Origin: Croceicoccus bisphenolivorans
Lineage (GTDB): Bacteria > Pseudomonadota > Alphaproteobacteria > Sphingomonadales > Sphingomonadaceae
Direction of reading: 5' to 3'
Length of the DNA: 64,000 nucleotides
NCBI RefSeq assembly: GCF_001634625.1
Contig: NZ_LRSE01000014.1
Coordinates: 1 to 64,000, forward strand
The translations under genes were made by a program, and so were the position numbers. The notes beneath the pieces were generated by a model. That model saw only the letters and a program-made list of their open reading frames with translations, searched no databases and was not told the DNA's origin. Of this stretch, positions 1-9,434 are shown in pieces (the stretch's first letter is position 1; every line of letters begins with the position of its first letter).

Positions 1-385
1 GCCGCCCCCGCCGCCCCCGGCACCGGCAGCGGTCTGTAACACGGGTCCCTACATCGTCTTCTTCGACTGGGATTCGGCAGAGATCACGCCGGAAGCGGCA
101 AGCATCCTCGACAGCGCCATCGCGGCCTATTCCGATTGCGATAGTGTTCCGATCATGCTGGCAGGTTACACCGACCGTTCGGGTAGCGAGCAGTACAACA
201 TGGGCCTCGCGGCACGACGTAACGCTTCGACCCGTGCCTACCTGACTGCTCGCAGCATCCCCGATGCCTCGATCACCAGCCAGGCATTCGGCGAAGCCAA
301 CCCGCGGGTTCCGACTGCGGACGGTGTTCGCGAGCTTCAGAACCGCCGCGTGGAAATCACGTACGGTCCGGGCTCGGGAATGTAA
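1..385 (+). CDS. OmpA-family outer membrane protein, C-terminal part (5' end outside the window)
   Basis: The reading frame is open from base 2 and ends with TAA at 383-385. The visible part starts with a proline-rich linker (six prolines, then APAA) and continues into an OmpA-like peptidoglycan-binding domain. The domain shows the FFDWDS strand, the GYTDRSGS turn and a helix with NMGLAARRNASTRAYL, the usual site for peptidoglycan contact, and ends with NRRVEI. A pair of cysteines (CNTG near the linker and SDCDS) may form a periplasmic disulfide. The layout is that of sphingomonad OmpA porins, with an N-terminal beta-barrel that would lie upstream of the window. Its role would be to anchor the outer membrane to the cell wall. 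A strong terminator follows directly, so this is the last gene of its transcript. Confidence 0.9.
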   Translation, partial: PPPPPPAPAAVCNTGPYIVFFDWDSAEITPEAASILDSAIAAYSDCDSVPIMLAGYTDRSGSEQYNMGLAARRNASTRAYLTARSIPDASITSQAFGEANPRVPTADGVRELQNRRVEITYGPGSGM

Positions 386-414
386 CCGATCCGTTTCGGA
401 TATGACCGAACAGG

Positions 415-442
415 AAAAGGGGGGAGAAATCCCCCCTTTTTT
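415..442 (+). terminator. Rho-independent terminator after the OmpA gene
   Basis: GGGGGGA (419-425), a short GAAA-type loop, then TCCCCCC (430-436) followed by six T residues. It lies about 30 bases after the stop codon of the OmpA-family gene and is one of the clearest intrinsic terminators in the window. Confidence 0.9.
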
Positions 443-509
443 GCAATAATTCACGTCCCTGCGCATAGTGCCGGGCACGCTTCCAACTCCGTTCGAACCG
501 GGTGATTTC

Positions 510-2648
510 ATGAACGCGAAGAGCAATACCCTCGTCACTGACGAGATGATCCAGCAAGTGCAAAAGGGCTCGCTCCAGATGAAGGAAGGCGAGGCCATCG
601 CCATGGCCGGAGAGCTCTATTCGCGTGGCAAGTACGATCAGGCCGCGAAAGTCTGTCGTCAGATTATCGGTGCGCGGCCCACCGTCGCGGACGCCCACAA
701 TATCCTCGGCGTGTCGCTCAATGCGCTGGGCAAGTCGGGCGAGGGCATCGCAAGCATCAGACAGGCGATCAAGCTGTCGCCCAAGGTATCGAGCTTTCAC
801 TCCAATCTTGGCGAGATCCAGCGCCTTGCCGGCGAACTCGATGCCGCGCGTCAATCGCTGGAAAGCGCTGCCAGCCTTGATCCGCAAAATGCGCAGGCCG
901 CTAACAATCTTGGCATCGTGCATTACGAGCAGAAGGATTACGAGCAGGCGGTCGAATGCTATCGCCGTGCGATCGAAATCAGGCCGGATTTTCCCGAAGC
1001 GCACAACAACCTGGGCAATTCGCTGCGCATGACGGGCGATACCGATGGTGCGATGGACGCATACCAGACGGCCCTGACGCAGCGCGAAATCTATCCGGAA
1101 GTCTACAACAACCTTGGCACGCTGCTGCGCGAACAGCGCAAAATCGATCAGGCCCGGCACGCTCTGAAAAAGGCGATCCAGCAGAACCCGCGCTATGTCG
1201 AGGCCTATAACAACCTGGCCGCGCTCTATCACTCCGAACGAGACGATACCGAAGCGCTGCGCCAGCTTGCCGACGTGCTGCGTATCGCGCCCGACAATGC
1301 CAAGAGCCTCGTGCTTACCGCGCGCATCCAGCTGCGGCGCGGCAATTACCCTGCCGCTGAACAGGCGTGCCGGCTGGTTCTGAAGCAAGACCCGAAGAAT
1401 GCGGAGGCGCTGACCGTTCTGGGCGAGCTGATGCATGAACTCGACCGGTATGACGCGGCGATCCAGTTGCTGGAGAAGGCGCTGGAATTTGAACCCTCCA
1501 ACGCCGAGGCACGCAATTTCTATGGCGTCGCGCTGAAATCGGTCGGCCGGTTGGATGAGGCGCGCGAGCAGATTCTGAAGGGGCTGGATGAGAATGCCAA
1601 TCTCTATGGTGCCTATGCGAACCTTAACGATCTGGTCGATTTTTCGCAGGAGCCCGAACTGTTCGCGCGGATCGAAGCCATCGTCGAGGAGAGCAGCGAT
1701 CCCGAAGCCGAGCGGATGCTGCCGATCCACTATGCTTATGCCAAGGCGCTGGACGATCGCGGAGAGCACGAGAAGGCGCTGGAACATTACCTCATCGGTG
1801 GCCGTTTGAAGCGCGGACAGCTGAACTATGTCGAGGAGAACAACATCCGGTTCTTCAACGACATCAAGGCGCAATTCCCGGCCGAGATCTTCCGCAATCG
1901 TCCCTTTGCGGGGCTGGAAAGCGAGCGTCCGGTATTCATCCTCGGCATGCCGCGCTCCGGCTCCACGCTGATCGAACAGATTATCTCGGCCCATCCCGAT
2001 GTTCACGGCGCGGGTGAGGTAAAATATCTCAGCCGTTCGCTGCAGTCGTTGCGGGACCGGTTCCCGACCCTGCCCGTCTATCCCGAAATCGTTTCTTCGA
2101 TGAACGGGCAGCAGTGCGGCATCCTTGCCGAACAGTACCTGAAGGCGATCACGGCGGGCGCTGGCGATGCCAAGCGGATCACCGACAAGCTGCTGACCAA
2201 CTACTTCTTCGTCGGGCTCATCCACCTGATGTTCCCCAACGCGAAGATCATCAACACGCTGCGCAATCCCGTCGATACTTGTCTTTCGGCATTCACCAAG
2301 CTGTTCAAGGATGACATGCCGCACAGCTACGACCTTGGCGAACTGGGCCGCTACTACAAGCAGTACGAAGCACTGATGCAGCATTGGCGCGAGGTTCTGC
2401 CCGAAGGCGTGATGATGACGGTACAGTACGAGGATACCGTCGGCGCGACCGAGAAGACCGCGCGCGATGTGATCGAATTCATCGGGCTGGACTGGAACGA
2501 GGCATGCCTCGACTTCCACACTTCGGCTCGCCCGGTGAAAACGGCCAGCGTGGCGCAGGTTCGCAAGCCGATCTACAATTCAGCCGTCGAACGCTGGCGC
2601 AAGTACGGTGACGGCCTCAAGCCGCTTTGCGAAGCGCTTGGCGTGTAG
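510..2648 (+). CDS. TPR-repeat protein with C-terminal sulfotransferase domain
   Basis: A 712-residue protein if started at ATG 510. An in-frame ATG at 468 would add 14 residues, but 510 begins MNAKSNTLVTDE, a more natural N-terminus. Roughly residues 20-430 are tandem tetratricopeptide repeats, with repeated patterns such as EAHNNLGNSL, EVYNNLGTLLREQ and EAYNNLAALYHSE. The C-terminal third is a Sulfotransfer_3-type domain: PVFILGMPRSGSTLIEQ carries the 5'-phosphosulfate-binding loop, and TLRNPVDTCLSAF the 3'-phosphate-binding region. The family transfers sulfate from PAPS, but the acceptor is unknown; TPRs suggest a protein or peptidoglycan-associated partner. No signal peptide is visible, so a cytoplasmic location is likely. 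No PAPS synthesis genes are nearby. Confidence 0.88.
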   Translation: MNAKSNTLVTDEMIQQVQKGSLQMKEGEAIAMAGELYSRGKYDQAAKVCRQIIGARPTVADAHNILGVSLNALGKSGEGIASIRQAIKLSPKVSSFHSNLGEIQRLAGELDAARQSLESAASLDPQNAQAANNLGIVHYEQKDYEQAVECYRRAIEIRPDFPEAHNNLGNSLRMTGDTDGAMDAYQTALTQREIYPEVYNNLGTLLREQRKIDQARHALKKAIQQNPRYVEAYNNLAALYHSERDDTEALRQLADVLRIAPDNAKSLVLTARIQLRRGNYPAAEQACRLVLKQDPKNAEALTVLGELMHELDRYDAAIQLLEKALEFEPSNAEARNFYGVALKSVGRLDEAREQILKGLDENANLYGAYANLNDLVDFSQEPELFARIEAIVEESSDPEAERMLPIHYAYAKALDDRGEHEKALEHYLIGGRLKRGQLNYVEENNIRFFNDIKAQFPAEIFRNRPFAGLESERPVFILGMPRSGSTLIEQIISAHPDVHGAGEVKYLSRSLQSLRDRFPTLPVYPEIVSSMNGQQCGILAEQYLKAITAGAGDAKRITDKLLTNYFFVGLIHLMFPNAKIINTLRNPVDTCLSAFTKLFKDDMPHSYDLGELGRYYKQYEALMQHWREVLPEGVMMTVQYEDTVGATEKTARDVIEFIGLDWNEACLDFHTSARPVKTASVAQVRKPIYNSAVERWRKYGDGLKPLCEALGV

Positions 2649-2718
2649 GCTGCAAGGTCGTCCAGACAATCGCCATGCAGTGCGCGGTGATTATCCGGAC
2701 GATAACGCTTGGAACAGC

Positions 2719-2752
2719 GGGTTGAGCCACCCGAAATCGTATGGCTCAACCC
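2719..2752. terminator. Bidirectional hairpin between convergent genes
   Basis: GGGTTGAGCCA (2719-2729) pairs perfectly over 11 bases with TGGCTCAACCC (2742-2752). It lies between the sulfotransferase gene (plus) and a lipoprotein gene (minus), whose TGA stop is inside the right arm. There is no long T-tract on either side, so efficiency is uncertain. Confidence 0.6.
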
Positions 2753-3249
2753 GATTTGCCATCTGCTGGCGCGTTCGCCTCCACTTCGGGCACTGCTGGA
2801 GCGTCTTCCACATTACGAGGCCGTTTTACGCGCTGCCAGTTCGCAACGATGTAGCCTTCGCTCGACAGGCACTGTGTGACCGTTTCCTTTAGCCGCTTTT
2901 CCTTTTTTGCCCGGTTGGCGCGGGCAATGCCCCAGGCCAGACCCAGGACCGGCATGGCGACGATTGTTGCGCTGACCGCGGCGACAGGGGCGGACCAACT
3001 GGCGCCGCTAACCGCAGCGCCGCTGATGGCAGCGCCCCCGGCTCCTTTGCTTGCGATCGTGGCCTGCTTGCGCTTCGCCACGTTGCCGGCCGCCTCCCCT
3101 TCAGCCTCGCAGGCAACCAAGGTTTGCGCATAGGCGACTTGATCGGCCGGAGGCATTGCCAGTTCGGGCGTGAAATGACGCGGCGTCGACGAACAGCCGG
3201 AAACCAGAACCGCGAAGAGCGAGATCGCTGTTAACCTGTTGCGTTCCAT
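2746..3249 (-). CDS. Small lipoprotein with hydrophobic glycine/alanine-rich segment
   Basis: A 167-residue protein starting MERNRLTAISLFAVLVSGCSS. The lipobox VSGC gives a lipidated cysteine at residue 19, and the following SS fits outer-membrane sorting. A Gly/Ala/Ser-rich stretch (about residues 68-105) runs into a hydrophobic segment containing MPVLGLAWGIA, then a basic patch RANRAKKEKRLKE and a C-terminal region with acidic tail (VPEVEANAPADGKSG). It matches no family I can name with confidence. A much longer open frame upstream on the same strand is not coding: it runs antisense through the next gene. The gene is divergent from the HTH gene at 3355. Confidence 0.72.
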   Translation of the reverse strand: MERNRLTAISLFAVLVSGCSSTPRHFTPELAMPPADQVAYAQTLVACEAEGEAAGNVAKRKQATIASKGAGGAAISGAAVSGASWSAPVAAVSATIVAMPVLGLAWGIARANRAKKEKRLKETVTQCLSSEGYIVANWQRVKRPRNVEDAPAVPEVEANAPADGKSG

Positions 3250-3354
3250 GGTCAATCTCCTGAGTAGTGGTTGATAACTACCCGGAACGTGGAGCAGGCA
3301 GTCGAACACGGTCAGGTGCATCGATGGGTGCAGCCACAAGCCACGGTTGCAAGA

Positions 3355-4320
3355 ATGCGCAGCAAACCGAAAATCCCGATTGCCGAAACGGTGAAATCGG
3401 CGGATATCTGCGGTGTGGGAGACGGGCCTGCATTTTCGACTTTGTTTCGGATAGCCCTGCTTGCTTTGGGGCTCAGCAAGGCACGCGCTGCGTCCCTGTT
3501 GCAGGTGGACAAGTCCCTCGTCGGGCGATGGGCATCGGGCGCGGTTCGCCCGACCGAGCATAACTTGTCCCGGATATCGGCGCTTGTCGCCGAACATGTC
3601 CCGCAGTTCTCGATGCAGGACTGGCAAAGGGACGCGCGATCGTTTTCCGAATTGATGGGCGTCGATCCCAATCTGGCGCAACGATCGGTCCAGCCGCCTG
3701 CGGCCGTTGGCGGGGGTACGCTCAATTGCGTGACAGAGGCGCACACCGAAACGGAAAAACGCGGTGCCGCATACGAAGGGTTCTGGCGAACGACGCGTCC
3801 TTCGGTGCTGATGAATGGGCGTGTCTTCCACGATTACGGAATGATCCGGCGGGGCGACACAGGCTTGCTGGAGGTTACGATGGGCGGCGCGGGTCTTGCC
3901 TTCAACGGCTGGGCCTTGCCGCTGGAGGGGAACCTTTTCGTGATGCTGGACGGTGCGGTCGGGTTCACGCCCCTGTTCCTGATCTTTCGCGGTGTCACGC
4001 TGCCGAAGGTAACGCGGCTTGATGGCATTGTACTGCTTGCCGCGCTCGATGCGGCGCGTACCCCTGCGGCGATGCCCATCCTGCTTGAGCGTGTGGCCGA
4101 TCTTACGGGCGACAGGGTGGATGACGACCGACGGTGCACGGAAATGAGCACCAACGATCCGTTCGAGGACGAGGCGGACATCTCCGACGAGTTGCGCGCG
4201 CACCTGTTTCGCGATGTCGGGCCGGAAGCGGCGGCGCGAGGCGGCGAGATGTTTCTGATGGTATCGGCGGCCAACATGTTCTCGCGCGGAACGACCCCGC
4301 CGGGCCAGCTGGAAGGCTAG
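3355..4320 (+). CDS. Orphan protein with Xre-like helix-turn-helix domain
   Basis: A 321-residue protein from ATG 3355 (a TTG at 3271 is an alternative start that adds 28 residues). Residues about 35-75 form a plausible Xre-type HTH: LSKARAASLLQVDKSLVGRW followed by ASGAVRPTEHNLSRIS. This suggests DNA binding, as in phage-type or Cro/CI regulators. The remaining 230 residues (beginning FWRTTRPSVLMNGRVFHDYG) do not match a domain I recognise. They contain LEVTMGGAGLAFNGWALPLEG and an acidic C-terminal part. The protein may be a ligand-sensing regulator, but this is inference. It is divergent from the lipoprotein gene at 2746-3249 and upstream of the TbpB-like lipoprotein gene on the same strand. 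Confidence 0.7.
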   Translation: MRSKPKIPIAETVKSADICGVGDGPAFSTLFRIALLALGLSKARAASLLQVDKSLVGRWASGAVRPTEHNLSRISALVAEHVPQFSMQDWQRDARSFSELMGVDPNLAQRSVQPPAAVGGGTLNCVTEAHTETEKRGAAYEGFWRTTRPSVLMNGRVFHDYGMIRRGDTGLLEVTMGGAGLAFNGWALPLEGNLFVMLDGAVGFTPLFLIFRGVTLPKVTRLDGIVLLAALDAARTPAAMPILLERVADLTGDRVDDDRRCTEMSTNDPFEDEADISDELRAHLFRDVGPEAAARGGEMFLMVSAANMFSRGTTPPGQLEG

Positions 4321-4463
4321 GTTCCTCCCCCGGGGGGCGGGCGCCATTCCACCCGCTTGCAATCGTTGCACGCGCCGCTGCAACTGACCGATGCAGCCGC
4401 GAACGCGCAAAACTTCCTCTCGTAGCCGACCGATCGGGCCGGCGGCACAAACAGGAGGAAGCA

Positions 4464-5516
4464 ATGGAACATGCAACAAGGACGCGCCTGCTGCCGCTCG
4501 CGCTGCTGTTATGCGGGACAAGCACGGTTGCCGGCTGCGGCCCGGCGTTGGAGGAAGACTGGGATTTCGAAGGAGGTGGTTCCACGACCACCGTTACGCC
4601 GACACCGTCACCCGATTCTTCGCCATCGGCATCGCCAACCCCGATGCAAACGACAAGCTATACCGCGTTCGACGACCTGACCGGATCGCGTGCGTTCAAC
4701 TCCGGATGCGGCAACTGGTTCGGCAATCAGATGACATCGAGTGAATGGTTCTCGAGCTATCCCGCCGATCCGGAAACGCTGGCTCACAAATACGACGCGT
4801 CATCCGACAGCTGGCAGATCGAGGGTGTGGCTCGCGATTATTCGGCAGGGCCCGAGTATTCCTACCTCTTCGATCCTGCGGACCTTGATCCGCAATCGAC
4901 AGATGCGGTGAAGCGATACGGCTTCATCGACACGAGCGGTTCGCCGGTCGTTTTCACGATCGCCAGACGGACATTCGGGGCCATGGATGCGCAGTATGTC
5001 CGTGAAACCCGACTGGTTGCGAAACCCGGTGACTACAAGATCGACATCCGTTGCGTGATCGGTGTTCCGACCGAGCAGGACGATTCGATGCCGACAGGCA
5101 AGTTCTCTTACCGCAACTTCGCAGTAGCGGGCACGGCACATGGCTCGACGATCGACTACGACCTTCGTGAAAGCACGGCGAACTGGTCGGTGGACCCCGT
5201 CACTTTGGCATCGAGGATAACGATCAACTTCGTCGGTCGGGCGCTCACTTCATCCGGCCTATCGCCCACTACGGTCGATCTCGGTAGCTACCACACCCCG
5301 TTCGCCCAGGTGAATTTCCCGTACAAGTCCTTCGGCGGCGGCGTTTACGACAGTGGCTGGAACGGCGATTTCACCAAGCAGCCAAGCGGCATGGGAACCT
5401 TCGGCGGCTCGTTCTTCGGCCCGCAAGGTTCTGAAATCGGCATGGGGTTCGCGATCAGCGGTTCCCACGGCGGCAGCCAGCTTCTGTTTGCCGGAACATT
5501 GATTGGGAGCAGGTGA
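4464..5516 (+). CDS. Transferrin-binding protein B-like surface lipoprotein
   Basis: A 350-residue protein with a strong Shine-Dalgarno (AGGAGGA, 5 bases before the ATG). The signal peptide ends in the lipobox VAGC (Cys 25), followed by a low-complexity Ser/Thr/Pro linker (TPTPSPDSSPSASPTPMQTT). The C-terminal part has the hallmark of TbpB-like beta-barrels: DFTKQPSGMGTFGGSFFGPQ followed by GSEIGMGFAISG. These domains bind host or environmental iron carriers in pathogens, and in environmental bacteria the ligand is usually unknown. Such proteins are often exported by a Slam-type translocon, but no Slam gene is in this window. An outer-surface location is likely. The tRNA genes on the opposite strand follow 71 bases downstream. 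Confidence 0.75.
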   Translation: MEHATRTRLLPLALLLCGTSTVAGCGPALEEDWDFEGGGSTTTVTPTPSPDSSPSASPTPMQTTSYTAFDDLTGSRAFNSGCGNWFGNQMTSSEWFSSYPADPETLAHKYDASSDSWQIEGVARDYSAGPEYSYLFDPADLDPQSTDAVKRYGFIDTSGSPVVFTIARRTFGAMDAQYVRETRLVAKPGDYKIDIRCVIGVPTEQDDSMPTGKFSYRNFAVAGTAHGSTIDYDLRESTANWSVDPVTLASRITINFVGRALTSSGLSPTTVDLGSYHTPFAQVNFPYKSFGGGVYDSGWNGDFTKQPSGMGTFGGSFFGPQGSEIGMGFAISGSHGGSQLLFAGTLIGSR

Positions 5517-5587
5517 TGATGACAGGTGTCGATAAGCCGCGCGCCTGTCGCTACCGACGTTCTGACTGCCTGCGCTATCGGGAAGAA

Positions 5588-5663
5588 TGGTGCCGCTTAC
5601 GTGACTCGAACACGTGACCCCATCATTACGAATGATGTGCTCTACCAACTGAGCTAAAGCGGC
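5588..5663 (-). tRNA. tRNA-Thr (anticodon CGT)
   Basis: On the minus strand the gene begins GCCGCTT and pairs with AAGCGGC before A-CCA. The D-loop (AGTTGGTA), anticodon stem CATCA/TGATG around loop TTCGTAA, and T-arm with TTCGAGT are all intact. The anticodon CGT reads the ACG codon. The 3' CCA is encoded. Confidence 0.96.
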
Positions 5664-5684
5664 TTACCAATTCATACTCAACCG

Positions 5685-5758
5685 TGGAGGCCCGAGCCGG
5701 AATCGAACCGGCGTATACGGATTTGCAGTCCGCTGCGTCACCACTCCGCCATCGGGCC
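5685..5758 (-). tRNA. tRNA-Cys (anticodon GCA)
   Basis: On the minus strand the acceptor stem GGCCCGA pairs with TCGGGCC, followed by T and CCA. The anticodon loop CTGCAAA gives GCA (Cys), and the T-loop has GGTTCGATTCC. It lies 21 bases upstream of tRNA-Thr on the same strand, so both are probably one transcript. Confidence 0.96.
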
Positions 5759-5839
5759 TCACCACGGTTGAGGGGCGCACCTAGCGAGTCTTCGCGCGCG
5801 GTGCAATCGGGCAATTGCGTGCGCGCGAAACTTCCCGCT

Positions 5840-7054
<1,215 letters not shown>

Positions 7055-7216
7055 CACTCTTCGGTTTCCCATGGAGAACAGGCTGATGCCCGGCCTTGCG
7101 GTGCTATTGTCGCAAAGCATGGGCGGCATTGCTTGTTCCTGCAAGGTGACGCAAGTGCAATCTGGGGTCGGTAACTTTCCGCATGATGCTTTTGGCTGCA
7201 TTGCCAAGTGCCGTTC

Positions 7217-7225
7217 GGCATTGCA
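7217..7225. promoter_or_regulatory. Degenerate PhaR-like site upstream of phaC
   Basis: GGCATTGCA, followed by CAA, differs by one base from the TGC-N3-GCA pattern found twice upstream of the phasin gene. It sits 27 bases before the phaC start codon. This is a candidate only. Confidence 0.3.
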
Positions 7226-7251
7226 CAATGGCTTGCGGACAGGAGACTTGA

Positions 7252-9237
7252 ATGGCCACCGGCACCAAAGAGAAGAGCGGGTCAACGGTTGATGAAAGTT
7301 CGAAGGGCGGTGAACCGGCATATCTGCCGTCGCTGATGGCCGGCCCCTTTCTGGGCATGATGGACGGCCCGGTGCGCCAGATGATCGAGCTTCAGACCGG
7401 CGCGTCGACAGCAATGCTGGACGCCTTTCTGGATATGGGCAGGACGGGCGGCGCGACCGACGGTGCGGGCACGCCTGCGGAAGAGGCCGACCGCGTTCAT
7501 TGGCAGGAAGTGGCCACGCATCTGAACGGAATGTGGCGCACCTTCCTGAAGGACCAGCCCGCGATCGCATCGTCCGGCATTGTCGATCCTGCCCGGTGGC
7601 TGGACATGGCGGGCCGCTGGCTACAGCAACTGCCGGTCGGCGGCGAGGAAGGGCAAAGCAGGTTCTTTGCCGATTCGATCGCGCTGTGGGAAAACATGCT
7701 CACGCAAGTCGGCGTGGGTGAAAACGGATCGCAATCCGGACTGCCGCGCAAGGATCGCCGGTTCAAAGACCCGCGCTGGCAGGAACAGCCTGTCTTCGCG
7801 CTGATCCACCAGCTCTACCTGCTCATGTCCGAACAGCTGATGGCCGCGGCCGATGGCGCATCGGGTATGAATGACGGGCGGAAGGACCAGCTGCGTTTCT
7901 TCACCCGCCTGATGACCGAGGCGCTGAGCCCGGCGCATTTCCCGCTGACCAATCCGCTGGTTCTTGAAAAGACGATGGAGACCGGCGGCGAGAACCTGAT
8001 CAAGGGGATGGAGCACCTGATCGCCGATCTTGAGGCGGGCAAGCTCACCCATACCGACAAGAACGCCTTCACGCTGGGCGAGAATATCGCATCGACCCCC
8101 GGCAAGGTGGTTCACGAAACACCGCTGTACCAGATCATCCAGTACACGCCGGTCACCGAAACGGTGCTGCAGACCCCGTTGCTGGTCTTCCCGCCGTGGA
8201 TCAACCGGTTCTACATCCTCGATCTCGGCCCGAAGAACAGCTTCATCAAATGGGCTGTCGACCAGGGGCTGACGGTGTGCGTCGTATCGTGGCGATCGGC
8301 CGATTCCTCCATGGCCGACATCGGCTGGGAAGATTACATCGCCGCGATGATCGAGGCGGTCGACGTCGTTCGCGATCGCTTCAAGGTGCCCAGCGTCCAT
8401 ACCATCGGCTATTGCGTTGGCGGCACGACACTGGCCGCCGCGCTGGCGGTGATGGGCCGCAAGGGCGATGCGGACAAGGTCGCCAGCGCGACGTACTTCA
8501 CCGCGCAGGTCGATTTTACCGAAGCGGGCGAATTGCGCGCCTTCATCGACGAACAGCAATTGGCGGTCATCGATTCGCTGGCTGGCGAAGGCTTTGTCGA
8601 CGGGCGGTACCTTGCGCTGGCGTTCAACCTGCTGCGCAGTCCGGATCTTATCTGGAACTACGTCATCAAGAACTACCTGCTGGGAGAGGATTATCCCGCG
8701 TTCGATCTGCTCTACTGGAACGGGGATACCACCAACCTTCCGGCGCGGTTCCACCGCGAGTACCTGAAGAACCTTTATCACGATAACCTGCTGGTGGTGC
8801 CCGACGCGCTGTCGGCCTGCGGCACGTCGATAGACCTGCGCAAGAACGTGACGCCTTCTTATATACAGGCCGGCGTTGACGATCATATCGCCCCGCTGCG
8901 GAGCGTGTGGAAACTGACCCGCCACTTGTCCGGCCCCAAGCGCTTCCTGCTGGCCGGATCGGGGCACATCGCCGGCGTCGTCAATCCGCCATCGTCGGGC
9001 AAGTACCAGTACTGGTCGATCGGCAACCCGGAAGAGCCGAACCAGATGCCGCCCGATACGCTGGACGAATTCCGCGCAGCCGCTGTCGAAACACCGGGAA
9101 GCTGGTGGCCGGACTGGATCCGCTGGATCGAATCGTTTGATGGAACGCGGGTGAAGGCGACCGGAAAGCGCAAGCCCGGCGGCCGAGGCGACACGGTGAT
9201 CGAGGACGCACCGGGGCGTTATGTGAAGACAAAATAA
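7252..9237 (+). CDS. phaC: Class I poly(3-hydroxyalkanoate) synthase
   Basis: A 661-residue PHA polymerase, which joins (R)-3-hydroxyacyl-CoA units into storage polyester at the granule surface. The lipase-like box GYCVGG gives catalytic Cys388; Asp544 (GVDDHIAP) and His572 (GSGHIAG) complete the triad. The long N-terminal domain ends in PPWINRFYILDLGPKNSF, typical of the family. Class I synthases are usually 560-630 residues, so this one is slightly long, mainly at its N-terminus. ATG 7252 follows a GGAGA ribosome-binding site. The phasin gene follows 197 bases downstream with its own promoter. The thiolase and reductase genes (phaAB) are not in this window. Confidence 0.95.
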   Translation: MATGTKEKSGSTVDESSKGGEPAYLPSLMAGPFLGMMDGPVRQMIELQTGASTAMLDAFLDMGRTGGATDGAGTPAEEADRVHWQEVATHLNGMWRTFLKDQPAIASSGIVDPARWLDMAGRWLQQLPVGGEEGQSRFFADSIALWENMLTQVGVGENGSQSGLPRKDRRFKDPRWQEQPVFALIHQLYLLMSEQLMAAADGASGMNDGRKDQLRFFTRLMTEALSPAHFPLTNPLVLEKTMETGGENLIKGMEHLIADLEAGKLTHTDKNAFTLGENIASTPGKVVHETPLYQIIQYTPVTETVLQTPLLVFPPWINRFYILDLGPKNSFIKWAVDQGLTVCVVSWRSADSSMADIGWEDYIAAMIEAVDVVRDRFKVPSVHTIGYCVGGTTLAAALAVMGRKGDADKVASATYFTAQVDFTEAGELRAFIDEQQLAVIDSLAGEGFVDGRYLALAFNLLRSPDLIWNYVIKNYLLGEDYPAFDLLYWNGDTTNLPARFHREYLKNLYHDNLLVVPDALSACGTSIDLRKNVTPSYIQAGVDDHIAPLRSVWKLTRHLSGPKRFLLAGSGHIAGVVNPPSSGKYQYWSIGNPEEPNQMPPDTLDEFRAAAVETPGSWWPDWIRWIESFDGTRVKATGKRKPGGRGDTVIEDAPGRYVKTK

Positions 9238-9290
9238 GGGTTTGCGCCGACCCGGTTTGTGACTGCGACAAGTCGTGCATGCGACTTTTG

Positions 9291-9346
9291 TTGCACTGCA
9301 CAATTTTTCTTGACTCCTCTTTTCTCCACACTTATTGTGCACTGCA
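9291..9346 (+). promoter_or_regulatory. Phasin promoter flanked by two inverted TGC-N3-GCA operators (putative PhaR sites)
   Basis: A sigma70-like promoter TTGACT (9310-9315), 17 bases, TATTGT (9333-9338) precedes the phasin gene. TGCACTGCA occurs at 9292-9300, just upstream of -35, and at 9338-9346, overlapping the end of -10 and the likely start point. With flanks, the two copies are near-perfect inverted versions of GTTGCA-CT-GCACAA. Known PhaR repressors of phasin genes bind TGC/GCA-type palindromes, so an autorepressor loop for PHA granules is likely. Confidence 0.65.
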
Positions 9347-9434
9347 ACATAGCCCGAAAGGTGGGCTTGTTGCGGAGGGAGCTGTGTTGAAAAGGCTTCT
9401 TCCGCGAATGTAAGCGAAACGAGGTATTCTCGAC

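Noticed and set aside
357-2519. A 720-residue open frame on the minus strand
   Set aside because: It lies fully antisense to the TPR-sulfotransferase, which has clear domains. High GC content keeps opposite frames open.
2746-4521. A 591-residue open frame on the minus strand
   Set aside because: Only the last 167 codons (from 3249) have a signal peptide and lipobox; the upstream part is antisense to the HTH gene.
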